Assembly: GCA_026393775.1 (NCBI GenBank)
Contig: JAPKZM010000254.1
Span: forward strand, 1 to 20,917
Source of the DNA: Candidatus Aminicenantota bacterium
GTDB taxonomy: Bacteria; Acidobacteriota; Aminicenantia; UBA2199
Direction: 5' to 3'
DNA: 20,917 bases
Shown here: positions 14,498 through 20,917 of the stretch, piece by piece
Layout of the letters: the number at the start of each line of letters is the position of its first letter
Position numbering within the stretch: the stretch's first letter is position 1
Made by a program: the position numbers and the translations under genes
The notes under the pieces: model-generated
Told to the model about the DNA's origin: nothing
The model's input: the letters and a program-made list of their open reading frames with translations, nothing else
Database searches by the model: none

Positions 14498-15415
14498 ATG
14501 AAAACCATCATCCAAGCCGAACAGCTTTGCAAAAACTACGATAAATTCACCGCCGTCGACCACATTTCCTTTGCCATCGAGGAAGGCGAATGCTTCGGTT
14601 TCCTGGGACCCAACGGCGCCGGCAAGACCACGACCGTGCGCATGATCCACTGCGTTTCGCCCGTCAGTTCGGGAACACTGACCGTCCTGGACATGGCCGC
14701 CTCCATCGACAATCGCACCATCAAGAAAAACATCGGGGTCATTCCCCAGGAGATCAACCTGGACAACGATCTCACCGTGCGCGAGAACCTGCAGGTCTTC
14801 GCCCATTTCTTCGATATCCCCGGCCCCGAGGCGCAAAGGCGGATCGACGAGCTGCTGAAGTTCGTCGAGCTCGAGAAGAAGCGCGACAGCAGGATCGAGC
14901 AGCTCTCGACCGGCATGAAGCGCCGCCTGCTGATCGCCCGCGCCCTGCTCAACCAGCCGAAGATCATCGTGGCCGACGAGCCGACCACCGGCCTGGACCC
15001 GCAGGCCCGGCACCTGATCTGGCAGCGGCTGCGGCAGTTGAAAAGCCAGGGCGTCACCCTGATCCTGACCACGCAATACATGGAGGAAGCCCAGCAGCTA
15101 TGCGACCGCATCGTGATCATGCACCAGGGGCGGATATTGAAGGCCGGCGTGCCGACACGGCTTATCGCCGATGAGATCGGCCGGGAAGTCACCGAGCTCC
15201 GCGTCGCGGCCGACCAGGACGAGAAGCTGCTGGCCGAACTGGGCCCGCTGGCCCGCGGCCACGAGCGCGTCGGCGACTCGCTGTATCTGTACAGCGATGA
15301 CGGCCGGCCGCTGATGAAAAAAGTGCTCGAGCTCGACCTGCCCGATACGGTGCACAGGCCGGCGTCGCTGGAAGATGTTTTTCTGAAACTGACCGGCAGG
15401 AGCCTGATCGAATGA
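14498..15415 (+). CDS. NodI/DrrA-like ABC transporter ATP-binding protein
   Basis: The 305-residue ATPase subunit has Walker A GPNGAGKTT at 37-45, the Q loop VIPQE at 81-85, signature LSTGMKRRL at 136-144, Walker B IIVADEP at 156-162 and a Q-for-H replacement in the switch motif (LTTQYMEEA at 190-198), common in this branch. Phrases such as ARHLIWQRLRQL and EEAQQLCDR are close to NodI, which with NodJ exports lipo-oligosaccharide signals in rhizobia; DrrA relatives export antibiotics. The substrate here is unknown. The start at 14498 begins MKTIIQAEQL; upstream codons would lie before the promoter. It overlaps the permease gene by ATGA (15412-15415). Confidence 0.93.
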   Translation: MKTIIQAEQLCKNYDKFTAVDHISFAIEEGECFGFLGPNGAGKTTTVRMIHCVSPVSSGTLTVLDMAASIDNRTIKKNIGVIPQEINLDNDLTVRENLQVFAHFFDIPGPEAQRRIDELLKFVELEKKRDSRIEQLSTGMKRRLLIARALLNQPKIIVADEPTTGLDPQARHLIWQRLRQLKSQGVTLILTTQYMEEAQQLCDRIVIMHQGRILKAGVPTRLIADEIGREVTELRVAADQDEKLLAELGPLARGHERVGDSLYLYSDDGRPLMKKVLELDLPDTVHRPASLEDVFLKLTGRSLIE

Positions 15416-16179
15416 CCTTCTCCTACCGCATCGCCTACGTCTTCTGGCGCAACATGATCTCCTACAAGCGCTTCATCCTGACGACTTTCCTGGCCAGCCT
15501 GATCCAGCCCCTGTTCTACCTGGTCACCTTCGGCATCGGCATGGGCGCCTACATCGGCTACTTCGGCGGCAAACCCTATCTCTATTTCCTGGTGCCCGGA
15601 GTGCTGACCACCTCGGTGATGATGACCGCCAGCTTCGAATGCATGTACGGCACCTTCGTCAAAATGGTCCACGAGAAACTCTACGACTCGCTGATCGCCA
15701 CCCCGGTTTCGGCCGAGGACGCCATCGCCGGCGATGTTGCCTGGGGCGCCTTCCGCGGCCTGGTCAGCGGCAGCCTGATGATGATCGTGGCCATCTTCAT
15801 GGGCATCCTGCCGGTATCGCCGGCCAGCGTGCTGCTGCTGGTGCTGCTGATGGTCATCGTCGGCGTCCTCTTCGGCTCCCTGGCCATGGTCGTCACCTCG
15901 TTTGCCCCCAACTTCGACTTTTTCAATTATTATTCGGAACTGGTCATCACCCCGATGCTCTTCTTTTCGGGGGTCTTTTTTCCCCTGGACAAGTTCCCCG
16001 GCTGGATGAAGACCCTCTCGCAGTTCATGCCCCTGACCCACGCCGTGGCCATCGCCCGGGCCATCTTCAACGGCACCTATACCCGGAGCCTGGTCTTCAA
16101 CTTCCTGGTCATCTTCATCCTGGAAACGGCCGCCTTCCTCATCGGCGTAAAGCTGATGAAAAAGCGCCTGATCAAGTAA
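15412..16179 (+). CDS. NodJ-like ABC-2 transporter permease
   Basis: The 255-residue inner-membrane subunit has six predicted hydrophobic segments, starting with FILTTFLASLIQPLFYLVTF and ending with LVIFILETAAFLIGV. The conserved central block YLYFLVPGVLTTSVMMTASF, then FECMYGTFVKM, YDSLIATPVSAED and GDVAWGAFRG, is characteristic of the NodJ subfamily, and the exit motif LFFSGVFFPLDKFPGWM is typical of ABC-2 permeases. It forms an exporter with the overlapping ATPase gene. The product could be a lipid-linked glycan or an amphipathic compound; nothing nearby identifies it. No strong terminator follows in 16180-16298. Confidence 0.93.
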   Translation: MTFSYRIAYVFWRNMISYKRFILTTFLASLIQPLFYLVTFGIGMGAYIGYFGGKPYLYFLVPGVLTTSVMMTASFECMYGTFVKMVHEKLYDSLIATPVSAEDAIAGDVAWGAFRGLVSGSLMMIVAIFMGILPVSPASVLLLVLLMVIVGVLFGSLAMVVTSFAPNFDFFNYYSELVITPMLFFSGVFFPLDKFPGWMKTLSQFMPLTHAVAIARAIFNGTYTRSLVFNFLVIFILETAAFLIGVKLMKKRLIK

Positions 16180-16298
16180 AACCCAATCGGTAAGTTCGGC
16201 CCCATGGGACGAGTTTCAAACCCCGATGATCCGATGGAACAGGGCCCGATTCTTCTTAAAAACGAACCGGACATGACCCGGGACAAATGAACGCCGGT

Positions 16299-16328
16299 TT
16301 GGCATTCTTTTTCTTTTTATAGTATACT
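16299..16328 (+). promoter_or_regulatory. Promoter of the REC/HD-GYP gene
   Basis: TTGGCA (16299-16304) and TATACT (16323-16328) are 18 bases apart across a T-rich spacer. The start of RNA would be near 16335, about 50 bases before the ATG. Confidence 0.6.
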
Positions 16329-16365
16329 GGCGCTTGCCCCCTCGGGCAGCTGCCGCGGCAGCGCC
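16329..16365 (+). promoter_or_regulatory. Compact palindromic leader before the HD-GYP gene
   Basis: GGCGCT (16329-16334) pairs with AGCGCC (16360-16365) and encloses TGCCC-CCTC-GGGCA (16335-16348) and the palindrome CTGCCGCGGCAG (16350-16361, sharing two bases with the outer stem). It overlaps the predicted transcription start, so it may be an operator or a structured leader. It lacks the known c-di-GMP riboswitch layout. Confidence 0.4.
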
Positions 16366-16385
16366 TGAAGGAATGCGAGGAAGAC

Positions 16386-17432
16386 ATGCGGAAGGTTGAA
16401 CGAGGCTCGGCGCGCATCCTGATCGTCGACGACGAACCAAACATTTCCCACCTGTTGTCCCGGCTGATTGCGGCCAAGGGGTATGGCTGTCAAGTCTGCG
16501 ACAGCGGCGCCGAGGCGCTGGCAGCGATCACGGGCGGCGATTTTGCCCTGGTCATCAGCGACATCAACATGCCCGGCATGTCGGGCATCGAGCTCCTGTC
16601 CGCGATCAAGAAGTCTCGCCCGGACATCGCCGTCATCATGCTGACCGCGGTCAACGACCAGGCCACCGCCATTCGCTCCCTCGAACTGGGCGCCTTCGGC
16701 TACATCGTCAAACCGTTCGAGGCCAACGAAATCTTCATCAATATCAGCAACGCCTTGCACCGCCGCGAACTCGAGCTGAACCGCGACCGCTACGAGGAAC
16801 GCCTCGAGCGCGAGGTCTGGGCGCGGACCGCCGAGATCCGCGCTACCCAGGAGCAGATCATTGTGCGCCTGGTGGCCGCCTCGGGCTGCCGCGACGAGGA
16901 AACGGGGGAGCACATTCGCCGCATGGGCGAATACGCCGCCGTTCTGGCGCGCGCCAGCGGCTGGAACGAAGCCGAAGCGGAGGTGATCCGCCTGGCCGCC
17001 CCGATGCACGATGTCGGCAAGATGGGCGTGCCTGACGCCATCTTGAGGAAACCCGGCAAGCTCAGCCGCGATGAATTCGAGCAAATGAAGGAACACACGC
17101 GCATCGGCGCCCGCATCCTGGAAGGCTCGGGGATCGCCCTGCTGGAACTGGCCAAGGAAATCGCGCTGCATCATCATGAAAAATGGGACGGCAGCGGCTA
17201 TCCCGGCGGCTTGAGCGGCGAAGCCATCCCGCTCAGCGCCCGCATCGTCGCCGTCTGCGACGTGTACGATGCACTGGTCAACGACCGCGTCTACCGGCCG
17301 GCCCTGCCCGAAGTTCAGGCTTTGACCATCATGAAGGAGGGACGGGGCACTCATTTTGACCCGCGCCTATTTGACCTGTTCCTGGAACTGCTGCCCGGGA
17401 TCCACGCCATCCGGGAAAGGATCGCGGATTGA
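16386..17432 (+). CDS. Response regulator with HD-GYP domain (c-di-GMP phosphodiesterase)
   Basis: The 348-residue protein begins with a receiver domain (about 9-125): acidic pair VDDEP at 14-18, predicted phosphorylated D59 in VISDINMPG and the conserved lysine in YIVKPF at 106-111. A coiled linker (RRELELNRDRYEERLEREVW) leads to an HD-GYP domain at about 155-345 with MHDVGKMGVPD (H208, D209) and HHEKWDGSGYPGG at 263-275, so the GYP signature and metal ligands are intact. HD-GYP enzymes hydrolyse c-di-GMP to pGpG or GMP. Phosphorylation by a kinase, perhaps the partial one at the right edge, would control it. GAGGAAG precedes the ATG. PilZ receptor genes follow 49 bases downstream. Confidence 0.95.
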   Translation: MRKVERGSARILIVDDEPNISHLLSRLIAAKGYGCQVCDSGAEALAAITGGDFALVISDINMPGMSGIELLSAIKKSRPDIAVIMLTAVNDQATAIRSLELGAFGYIVKPFEANEIFINISNALHRRELELNRDRYEERLEREVWARTAEIRATQEQIIVRLVAASGCRDEETGEHIRRMGEYAAVLARASGWNEAEAEVIRLAAPMHDVGKMGVPDAILRKPGKLSRDEFEQMKEHTRIGARILEGSGIALLELAKEIALHHHEKWDGSGYPGGLSGEAIPLSARIVAVCDVYDALVNDRVYRPALPEVQALTIMKEGRGTHFDPRLFDLFLELLPGIHAIRERIAD

Positions 17433-17481
17433 AGGGCGGAGCTCATGCGGAGCATGGCCGCATGAAGCAAGGAGGCCGATC

Positions 17482-17937
17482 ATGGCATTGAAAAACTGCA
17501 GTGAATGCAATGGCAAAATCTCGGAAAAAGCATTACTGTGTCCGCATTGCGGCTTCGGACTGAGCCAGGACCTGGAGACGCTCCTGCTCCGGCTGGCTGC
17601 ACAAGCCGCCGCGGAAGCTGCAACCACCGCGGCCTTCGAGGAAAAACGCCGCCATCGGCGGCTGGAACTCCGCACCATGGTTCAGGTCGATGGCGAAAAA
17701 GCGCTGCTGTTCAACATCTCGCGCAGCGGCCTGCTGCTCTCCACACCCTGCCATCCCACGGGGCCCGACGTGGATGTCGTCCTGGACAACGGGGAACAGC
17801 ACTGTGCCCTGAAAGGCACCATCCGCTGGGTGAGCCGGAAACGTTCCTTCTCCAATCTGGTCGACTTCGGGGTGGAAATTTTCGAAGCGCCGCCAGCCTA
17901 TTATGAATTCGTCGACCAACTGCTGGCCAATTTATAG
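17482..17937 (+). CDS. Zinc-ribbon / PilZ protein, copy A
   Basis: The 151-residue protein starts with a two-CxxC zinc ribbon (C6, C9, C20, C23 in MALKNCSECNGKISEKALLC), then an alanine-rich helix, then a PilZ domain. The c-di-GMP-binding signature is present: RRHRR (RxxxR) near 57-61 and NISRSG (NxSxxG) near 78-83. The end KGTIRWVSRKRSFSN and YYEFVDQLLAN is shared with copy B downstream. It is expected to be a cytoplasmic receptor whose ribbon may bind nucleic acid or protein, which is inference. AAGGAGG precedes the ATG at 17482, which is why upstream in-frame starts are rejected. It lies directly after the phosphodiesterase gene, probably in one transcript. Confidence 0.9.
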   Translation: MALKNCSECNGKISEKALLCPHCGFGLSQDLETLLLRLAAQAAAEAATTAAFEEKRRHRRLELRTMVQVDGEKALLFNISRSGLLLSTPCHPTGPDVDVVLDNGEQHCALKGTIRWVSRKRSFSNLVDFGVEIFEAPPAYYEFVDQLLANL

Positions 17938-17945
17938 ATAAAATG

Positions 17946-17974
17946 TTGCGGGTTTTTTCTTGCCATCATATAAC
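17946..17974 (+). promoter_or_regulatory. Possible promoter of PilZ copy B
   Basis: TTGCGG (17946-17951), 17 bases and TATAAC (17969-17974) lie in the 64-base gap between the two PilZ genes, so copy B may also be transcribed separately. Both boxes are imperfect. Confidence 0.4.
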
Positions 17975-18001
17975 TGCAGCAAGTTTTGAAGGAGAATGCC
18001 C

Positions 18002-18472
18002 ATGGCATTAATACACTGCAGCGAGTGCAAGGGCAAAGTGTCCGACAAGGCCCTGCTGTGCCCGCATTGCGGCGTTGAATTGCAAAAAAACACGGAAAAC
18101 AAATTGGTGATAAAAAAACCCGGGACGGTCTATCAAAACATCGTTGATGAAGCGGATGTTCCACTGGCGCAGGATGAAAGGCGGGCCCATAAAAGAATCA
18201 ACATTAAAATGATGGCCAAAATCAATCACGAAACAGCCAGGATTTGCAATATTTCCAAAGGCGGCATGAAACTGGCCACCCCTGTCGCCCACACTGACCC
18301 AAAAGTCGAAATCATGCTGGATAATGGAGAAAAAATCATTAATGTCAAAGGAACCATCCGTTGGGTGAGCAGCAAACGCTCTTTTTCCAATATAATCGAC
18401 ATCGGCGTTGAAATTTCCGAAGCACCGCCGGAATATTACGAATTTCTCGACCAACTCCTGGTCAACAGCTAG
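18002..18472 (+). CDS. Zinc-ribbon / PilZ protein, copy B
   Basis: The 156-residue paralog of the preceding gene has the same zinc ribbon (C6, C9, C20, C23), a different and longer linker, and a PilZ domain with RAHKR (RxxxR) and NISKGG (NxSxxG). The ending blocks LDNGE, KGTIRWVSSKRSFSN and YYEFLDQLLVN are nearly the same as in copy A. Codon choice is clearly more AT-rich than in copy A (many AAA, ATT, AAT codons), suggesting an old duplication with separate drift or separate acquisition. The ATG at 18002 has AAGGAG at proper distance; the ATG at 17996 sits too close to it. It ends 21 bases from the converging cyclase gene. Confidence 0.9.
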   Translation: MALIHCSECKGKVSDKALLCPHCGVELQKNTENKLVIKKPGTVYQNIVDEADVPLAQDERRAHKRINIKMMAKINHETARICNISKGGMKLATPVAHTDPKVEIMLDNGEKIINVKGTIRWVSSKRSFSNIIDIGVEISEAPPEYYEFLDQLLVNS

Positions 18473-18493
18473 AATAAGTAACTAGTAAAATCA

Positions 18494-20020
18494 TTATAGC
18501 CCCACCACCCGGTTCTTGCCCTGATCCTTGGCTTGATACATCGCCGTATCCGCTCGTCTAATCATGCTATCCAAGCTCTCGCCGAAATCGAAAGCCGTGA
18601 CCCCGAAGCTGCCGGTGACCCGCTGCGCCGAATTCTTATCGTAAGGCAGACCGGCTTTTTGACCGACGGAGGACTCCAGGATTTCCCTCAGCCGTTCGGC
18701 GCAAACCAGCGCTCCCTCCAAAGGAGTATCCGGTTGGATGATGATGAATTCCTCGCCGCCGTAACGGGAGACGATGTCGAGCTCGCCCCCTTTGAGCACC
18801 ATGGGCTCATCATAGCGGCGGATGTTCTTGCGGAAAGTCTGGGCGGCTTCGCGGAGCACGCGGTCCCCGGTCAGATGGCCGTAGCGGTCGTTGATCATTT
18901 TAAAATCATCCAGGTCGATCATGATGATCGACAGCGGATGGCGGTAACGCTGCGAGCGGGCGATTTCGGCTCCCAGGCGTTGATGGAAATAACGGTAATT
19001 ATAAAGGCCGGTTAGTTGATCGGTAACGGCCATTTTTTCCATCTCGGCATACATGCGGGCATTGCGCATGCCCACCGCCACTTGCAAGGACAGGATGGAG
19101 AGCAGGCGGACATCATCCTCGCCGAAGGCGTTGACGTTCCGGCTTTCGATCGTTATTACCCCCAAGAGCTTTTCTTCGGAGATCACCGGGCAGGCGATCT
19201 CGGATCGAATATCCTGGATGCCGGAGGGAACATAATCGGCCTCTAAACGGACATCGCCGACGTTGACCACCCTCTTTTCCACGGCGCAGCGACCGGTGAT
19301 CCCTTTGCCGATGGGAATCTTCAAACTGACCAATGTTTCAGGGAAATCCCCGCTGGAGGCCTTGAACACCAGATGGTCGTCACTAACCTCCAGGATGGCG
19401 CAGGTATCATAGTGCAGACGATGGCGGGCCTCGGTTACGATCGAAGCAAAAAGTTTTTCGGGCTTGCTGATGGAAACGAGCTTCAGACCGATATCCTGGA
19501 CGAGCTGCAATTGAGCGAGCACCTGGGAATTGTGCAGGGCTACGCCGATCTGGTTGCTCAGGGTCTTCAGCAACTGGATGTCATTGCGGGTGAAATCGTT
19601 CTTGCGCGTGCTCTGGACATTGATCACTCCCAGGACGCTGTCATGGAAAACAATCGGCACGTCCAGTTCTGAACGGAAGACGCTGTCGCCCAGGTGGATA
19701 TAGAAATCGCAGCGGGAGAGGTCGGGAATCAGCATTTCTTTCCTGTCCATGGCGCAGCGACCGGTGATGCCCTGTCCCAAAGGGATTCGCTTGCCGATGA
19801 TATTTTCAGGGTACTCGGTTACGGCGCGAATGACCAGGTCGCCGCCCTCTTTGATCAGGATGGCGCAATAGGAGACGCCCAGGGCCGAACGGACGCGCTC
19901 CACGATCAGGAGCAGCAGGCGGTCGAAATCGAGTTCGGCGCTGATATGGGCGCCGATGGAATAGATCAGTTCTGTTTTCCGGCTCGGGCTGAAAAAAGAA
20001 AACATCTTATTATTTTTCAT
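18494..20020 (-). CDS. GAF-GAF-GGDEF diguanylate cyclase
   Basis: The 508-residue cytoplasmic protein has two GAF sensor domains (about 31-163 and 185-320, each with the phrase GITGRCA) and a GGDEF domain from about 330. The catalytic motif is RYGGEEF (GGEEF at 421-425), with DLDDFKMINDRYGH at 369-382 and DQLTGLYNYRYF at 334-345 intact, so it should make c-di-GMP from GTP. The domain has an unusual insertion: RRYD at 401-404, which would be the inhibitory RxxD site, is separated from GGEEF by about 16 residues instead of about 5. GAF ligands are unknown. The ATG overlaps the stop of a small upstream ORF, and GGGGAAGG lies in front. Confidence 0.94.
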   Translation of the reverse strand: MKNNKMFSFFSPSRKTELIYSIGAHISAELDFDRLLLLIVERVRSALGVSYCAILIKEGGDLVIRAVTEYPENIIGKRIPLGQGITGRCAMDRKEMLIPDLSRCDFYIHLGDSVFRSELDVPIVFHDSVLGVINVQSTRKNDFTRNDIQLLKTLSNQIGVALHNSQVLAQLQLVQDIGLKLVSISKPEKLFASIVTEARHRLHYDTCAILEVSDDHLVFKASSGDFPETLVSLKIPIGKGITGRCAVEKRVVNVGDVRLEADYVPSGIQDIRSEIACPVISEEKLLGVITIESRNVNAFGEDDVRLLSILSLQVAVGMRNARMYAEMEKMAVTDQLTGLYNYRYFHQRLGAEIARSQRYRHPLSIIMIDLDDFKMINDRYGHLTGDRVLREAAQTFRKNIRRYDEPMVLKGGELDIVSRYGGEEFIIIQPDTPLEGALVCAERLREILESSVGQKAGLPYDKNSAQRVTGSFGVTAFDFGESLDSMIRRADTAMYQAKDQGKNRVVGL

Positions 20021-20184
20021 GCCTTCCCCTGCCAGACCAACCCATCTTTTTTATTATAATTCATTGTAAAAAAACAATCGCTACTCTCCGGCAGCAGCCG
20101 GCGGTGGAGCGCCGCAGTCACATTGAATGATATCCGGACCGGGATGGCTGGATCGAAGCGCTCGAATTTTCTATTCTCTTCCAT
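20017..20184 (-). CDS. 55-residue PilZ-like remnant
   Basis: From ATG 20184 the peptide starts MEENRKFERFDPAIPVRISF, the usual opening of a PilZ domain with RKFER as RxxxR. It then leaves the family pattern and stops at 55 residues without an NxSxxG motif. AGAGGGG precedes the start, and the TGA overlaps the ATG of the cyclase gene, so translation may be coupled. It is either a truncated PilZ gene or a short leader ORF for the cyclase. Confidence that it is translated is moderate. Confidence 0.5.
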   Translation of the reverse strand: MEENRKFERFDPAIPVRISFNVTAALHRRLLPESSDCFFTMNYNKKDGLVWQGKA

Positions 20185-20210
20185 CGCCCCTCTCTTTGTT
20201 TCAAATTGAA

Positions 20211-20639
20211 TCATAAGGCCATGGCCAGGGAAACGACGGCAGGCAGCGGATCGGACCTGGAAGGAATGCCGCAATCGTTGCTGATGATCCCCAGGATCAG
20301 ATTCTTCTGGAAATCGTTGTCGAAGACGATCTGACAGCCGGTGGAATAGACCACTCCGGATTTGAACACTCCTTCGGGCTGTTTCTGAAAGCGCTGGATG
20401 CGCGAATGGACGATCTTGACGGTAAAGGGATGTTTGTCCCCGCCGTAATGGATCAAAACCGGGTAGGTATTGCCGATATGTGGCGGGTAATTGGACAAGA
20501 AGTTGGCCCCGCCAACGGAAATGTTCTTGATCAGGAATTCCTCGCGATTGAGGAACTCGCCGGTCACCTCATGGGTTAATTCGAAGTATCCGTAGATGGG
20601 GGCTTCGGGATCGAAACGTCCGCCTTGTCTGATTTCCAT
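20211..20639 (-). CDS. PilZ-domain protein
   Basis: This 142-residue protein carries the PilZ signature in order: RQGGR at 4-8 (RxxxR) and NISVGG at 39-44 (NxSxxG), with beta-strand-rich sequence between (APIYGYFELTHEVTG) and after (YPVLIHYGGDKHPFTVKIV). It should bind c-di-GMP. The C-terminal region (CQIVFDNDFQKNLILGIISN) resembles the closing helix of PilZ proteins, followed by a hydrophobic tail. AAGGAGG stands before ATG 20639. It lies 21 bases after a histidine kinase gene and 26 before the PilZ remnant, in an apparent operon with the cyclase. Confidence 0.88.
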   Translation of the reverse strand: MEIRQGGRFDPEAPIYGYFELTHEVTGEFLNREEFLIKNISVGGANFLSNYPPHIGNTYPVLIHYGGDKHPFTVKIVHSRIQRFQKQPEGVFKSGVVYSTGCQIVFDNDFQKNLILGIISNDCGIPSRSDPLPAVVSLAMAL

Positions 20640-20660
20640 GCTTCCTCCTTTCTCATTTTA

Positions 20661-20917
20661 TTAAATCGCCTGCATTTCCGGCCGCGCCGGAACGAAATTA
20701 CGGTCAGATGACCGCAGGGGCAGGCGCACGGTAAAGCGGCTCCCCGCACCCGGGATGCTGTTCACGCTAACCGTTCCGCCGTGCAGTTCGGCCAGGCGCT
20801 TGACCATTGACAAGCCCAGTCCCGTACCCTCGTATTTCCTGGCCAACGAACTGTCCAGCTGCCCGAAGGGAGCGAAAAGCCGCGGCAGGTCTTTCTCGGC
20901 GATGCCGATGCCGTTGT
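20661..20917 (-). CDS. Sensor histidine kinase, C-terminal ATPase part
   Basis: The gene enters from the right edge; only about 85 C-terminal codons are seen. They contain the ATP-binding boxes of HATPase_c: NGIGI (G1/N-box end), LFAPFGQLD (F box), [18 protein letters not shown] (G2 box) and SRFTVRLPL at the end. The rest, including the phosphorylated histidine and any sensor domains, lies outside the window. A PilZ gene starts 21 bases downstream. It could phosphorylate the REC/HD-GYP protein on the other strand; this is inference from proximity. Confidence 0.92.
   Translation of the reverse strand, partial: NGIGIAEKDLPRLFAPFGQLDSSLARKYEGTGLGLSMVKRLAELHGGTVSVNSIPGAGSRFTVRLPLRSSDRNFVPARPEMQAI

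Noticed and set aside
14536..16041. Long open frame on the minus strand opposite the ABC operon (about 500 codons)
   Set aside because: Histidine-, serine- and arginine-rich low-complexity sequence without family motifs, antisense to two clear genes; a shadow of GC-rich codons.
16329..16385. Known c-di-GMP riboswitch
   Set aside because: The conserved GEMM core and tetraloop-receptor layout are not visible; only palindromes are.

Overview
The window reads as a chromosomal segment from a free-living, GC-rich diderm bacterium. It encodes several lipoproteins with lipobox cysteines, a periplasmic lytic transglycosylase and a protein ending in an outer-membrane-type beta barrel. The mix of an MglA-type GTPase, GAF/GGDEF and PilZ proteins, NodI/NodJ-like transport and GC-rich intergenic palindromes would fit Acidobacteriota or Aminicenantes-like lineages. 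That placement is an inference, not something the sequence proves.

Left part (1-9126), all on the minus strand. Read in the direction of transcription there are three genes for the cell envelope (TPR lipoprotein, unknown lipoprotein, metalloprotease-propeller-barrel protein). Then come an MglA-like GTPase with a C-terminal extension, a LysM lytic transglycosylase and the ComM-type AAA ATPase. Most junctions overlap or are short. Further left are a small cysteine-rich lipoprotein with a consensus promoter, a membrane-anchored rhodanese and the start of a MauE/DoxX-like membrane protein. A GC-rich palindromic repeat family occupies two of the gaps (651-712 and 5182-5251).

Middle part (9127-11423), poor in genes and the most unusual. 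An initiator tRNA gene with a good promoter (9449-9525) is followed by nested hairpins with conserved loops and exchanged stems, then a decayed lipoprotein gene (one frameshift, one in-frame stop). After that lies a 43-base exact copy of the tRNA 3' half, split by two small GC-rich insertions. I interpret this as a decayed integrative islet at tRNA-fMet, later invaded by small palindromic elements. A further hairpin module between 11-base direct repeats follows.

Right part (11424-20917). A frameshifted DUF2177 gene and a YpfJ-type zinc metallopeptidase read rightward, and a DUF4388-TPR protein reads leftward. A NodI/NodJ-like ABC exporter comes next. From 16386 to the end lies a cluster devoted largely to cyclic-di-GMP. 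It holds a REC/HD-GYP phosphodiesterase and two tandem zinc-ribbon/PilZ paralogs reading rightward. Converging on them is an operon of a histidine kinase (cut by the window edge), a PilZ protein, a 55-residue PilZ remnant and a GAF-GAF-GGDEF cyclase. Synthesis, breakdown and receptor proteins for c-di-GMP are therefore encoded within about 4.5 kb.
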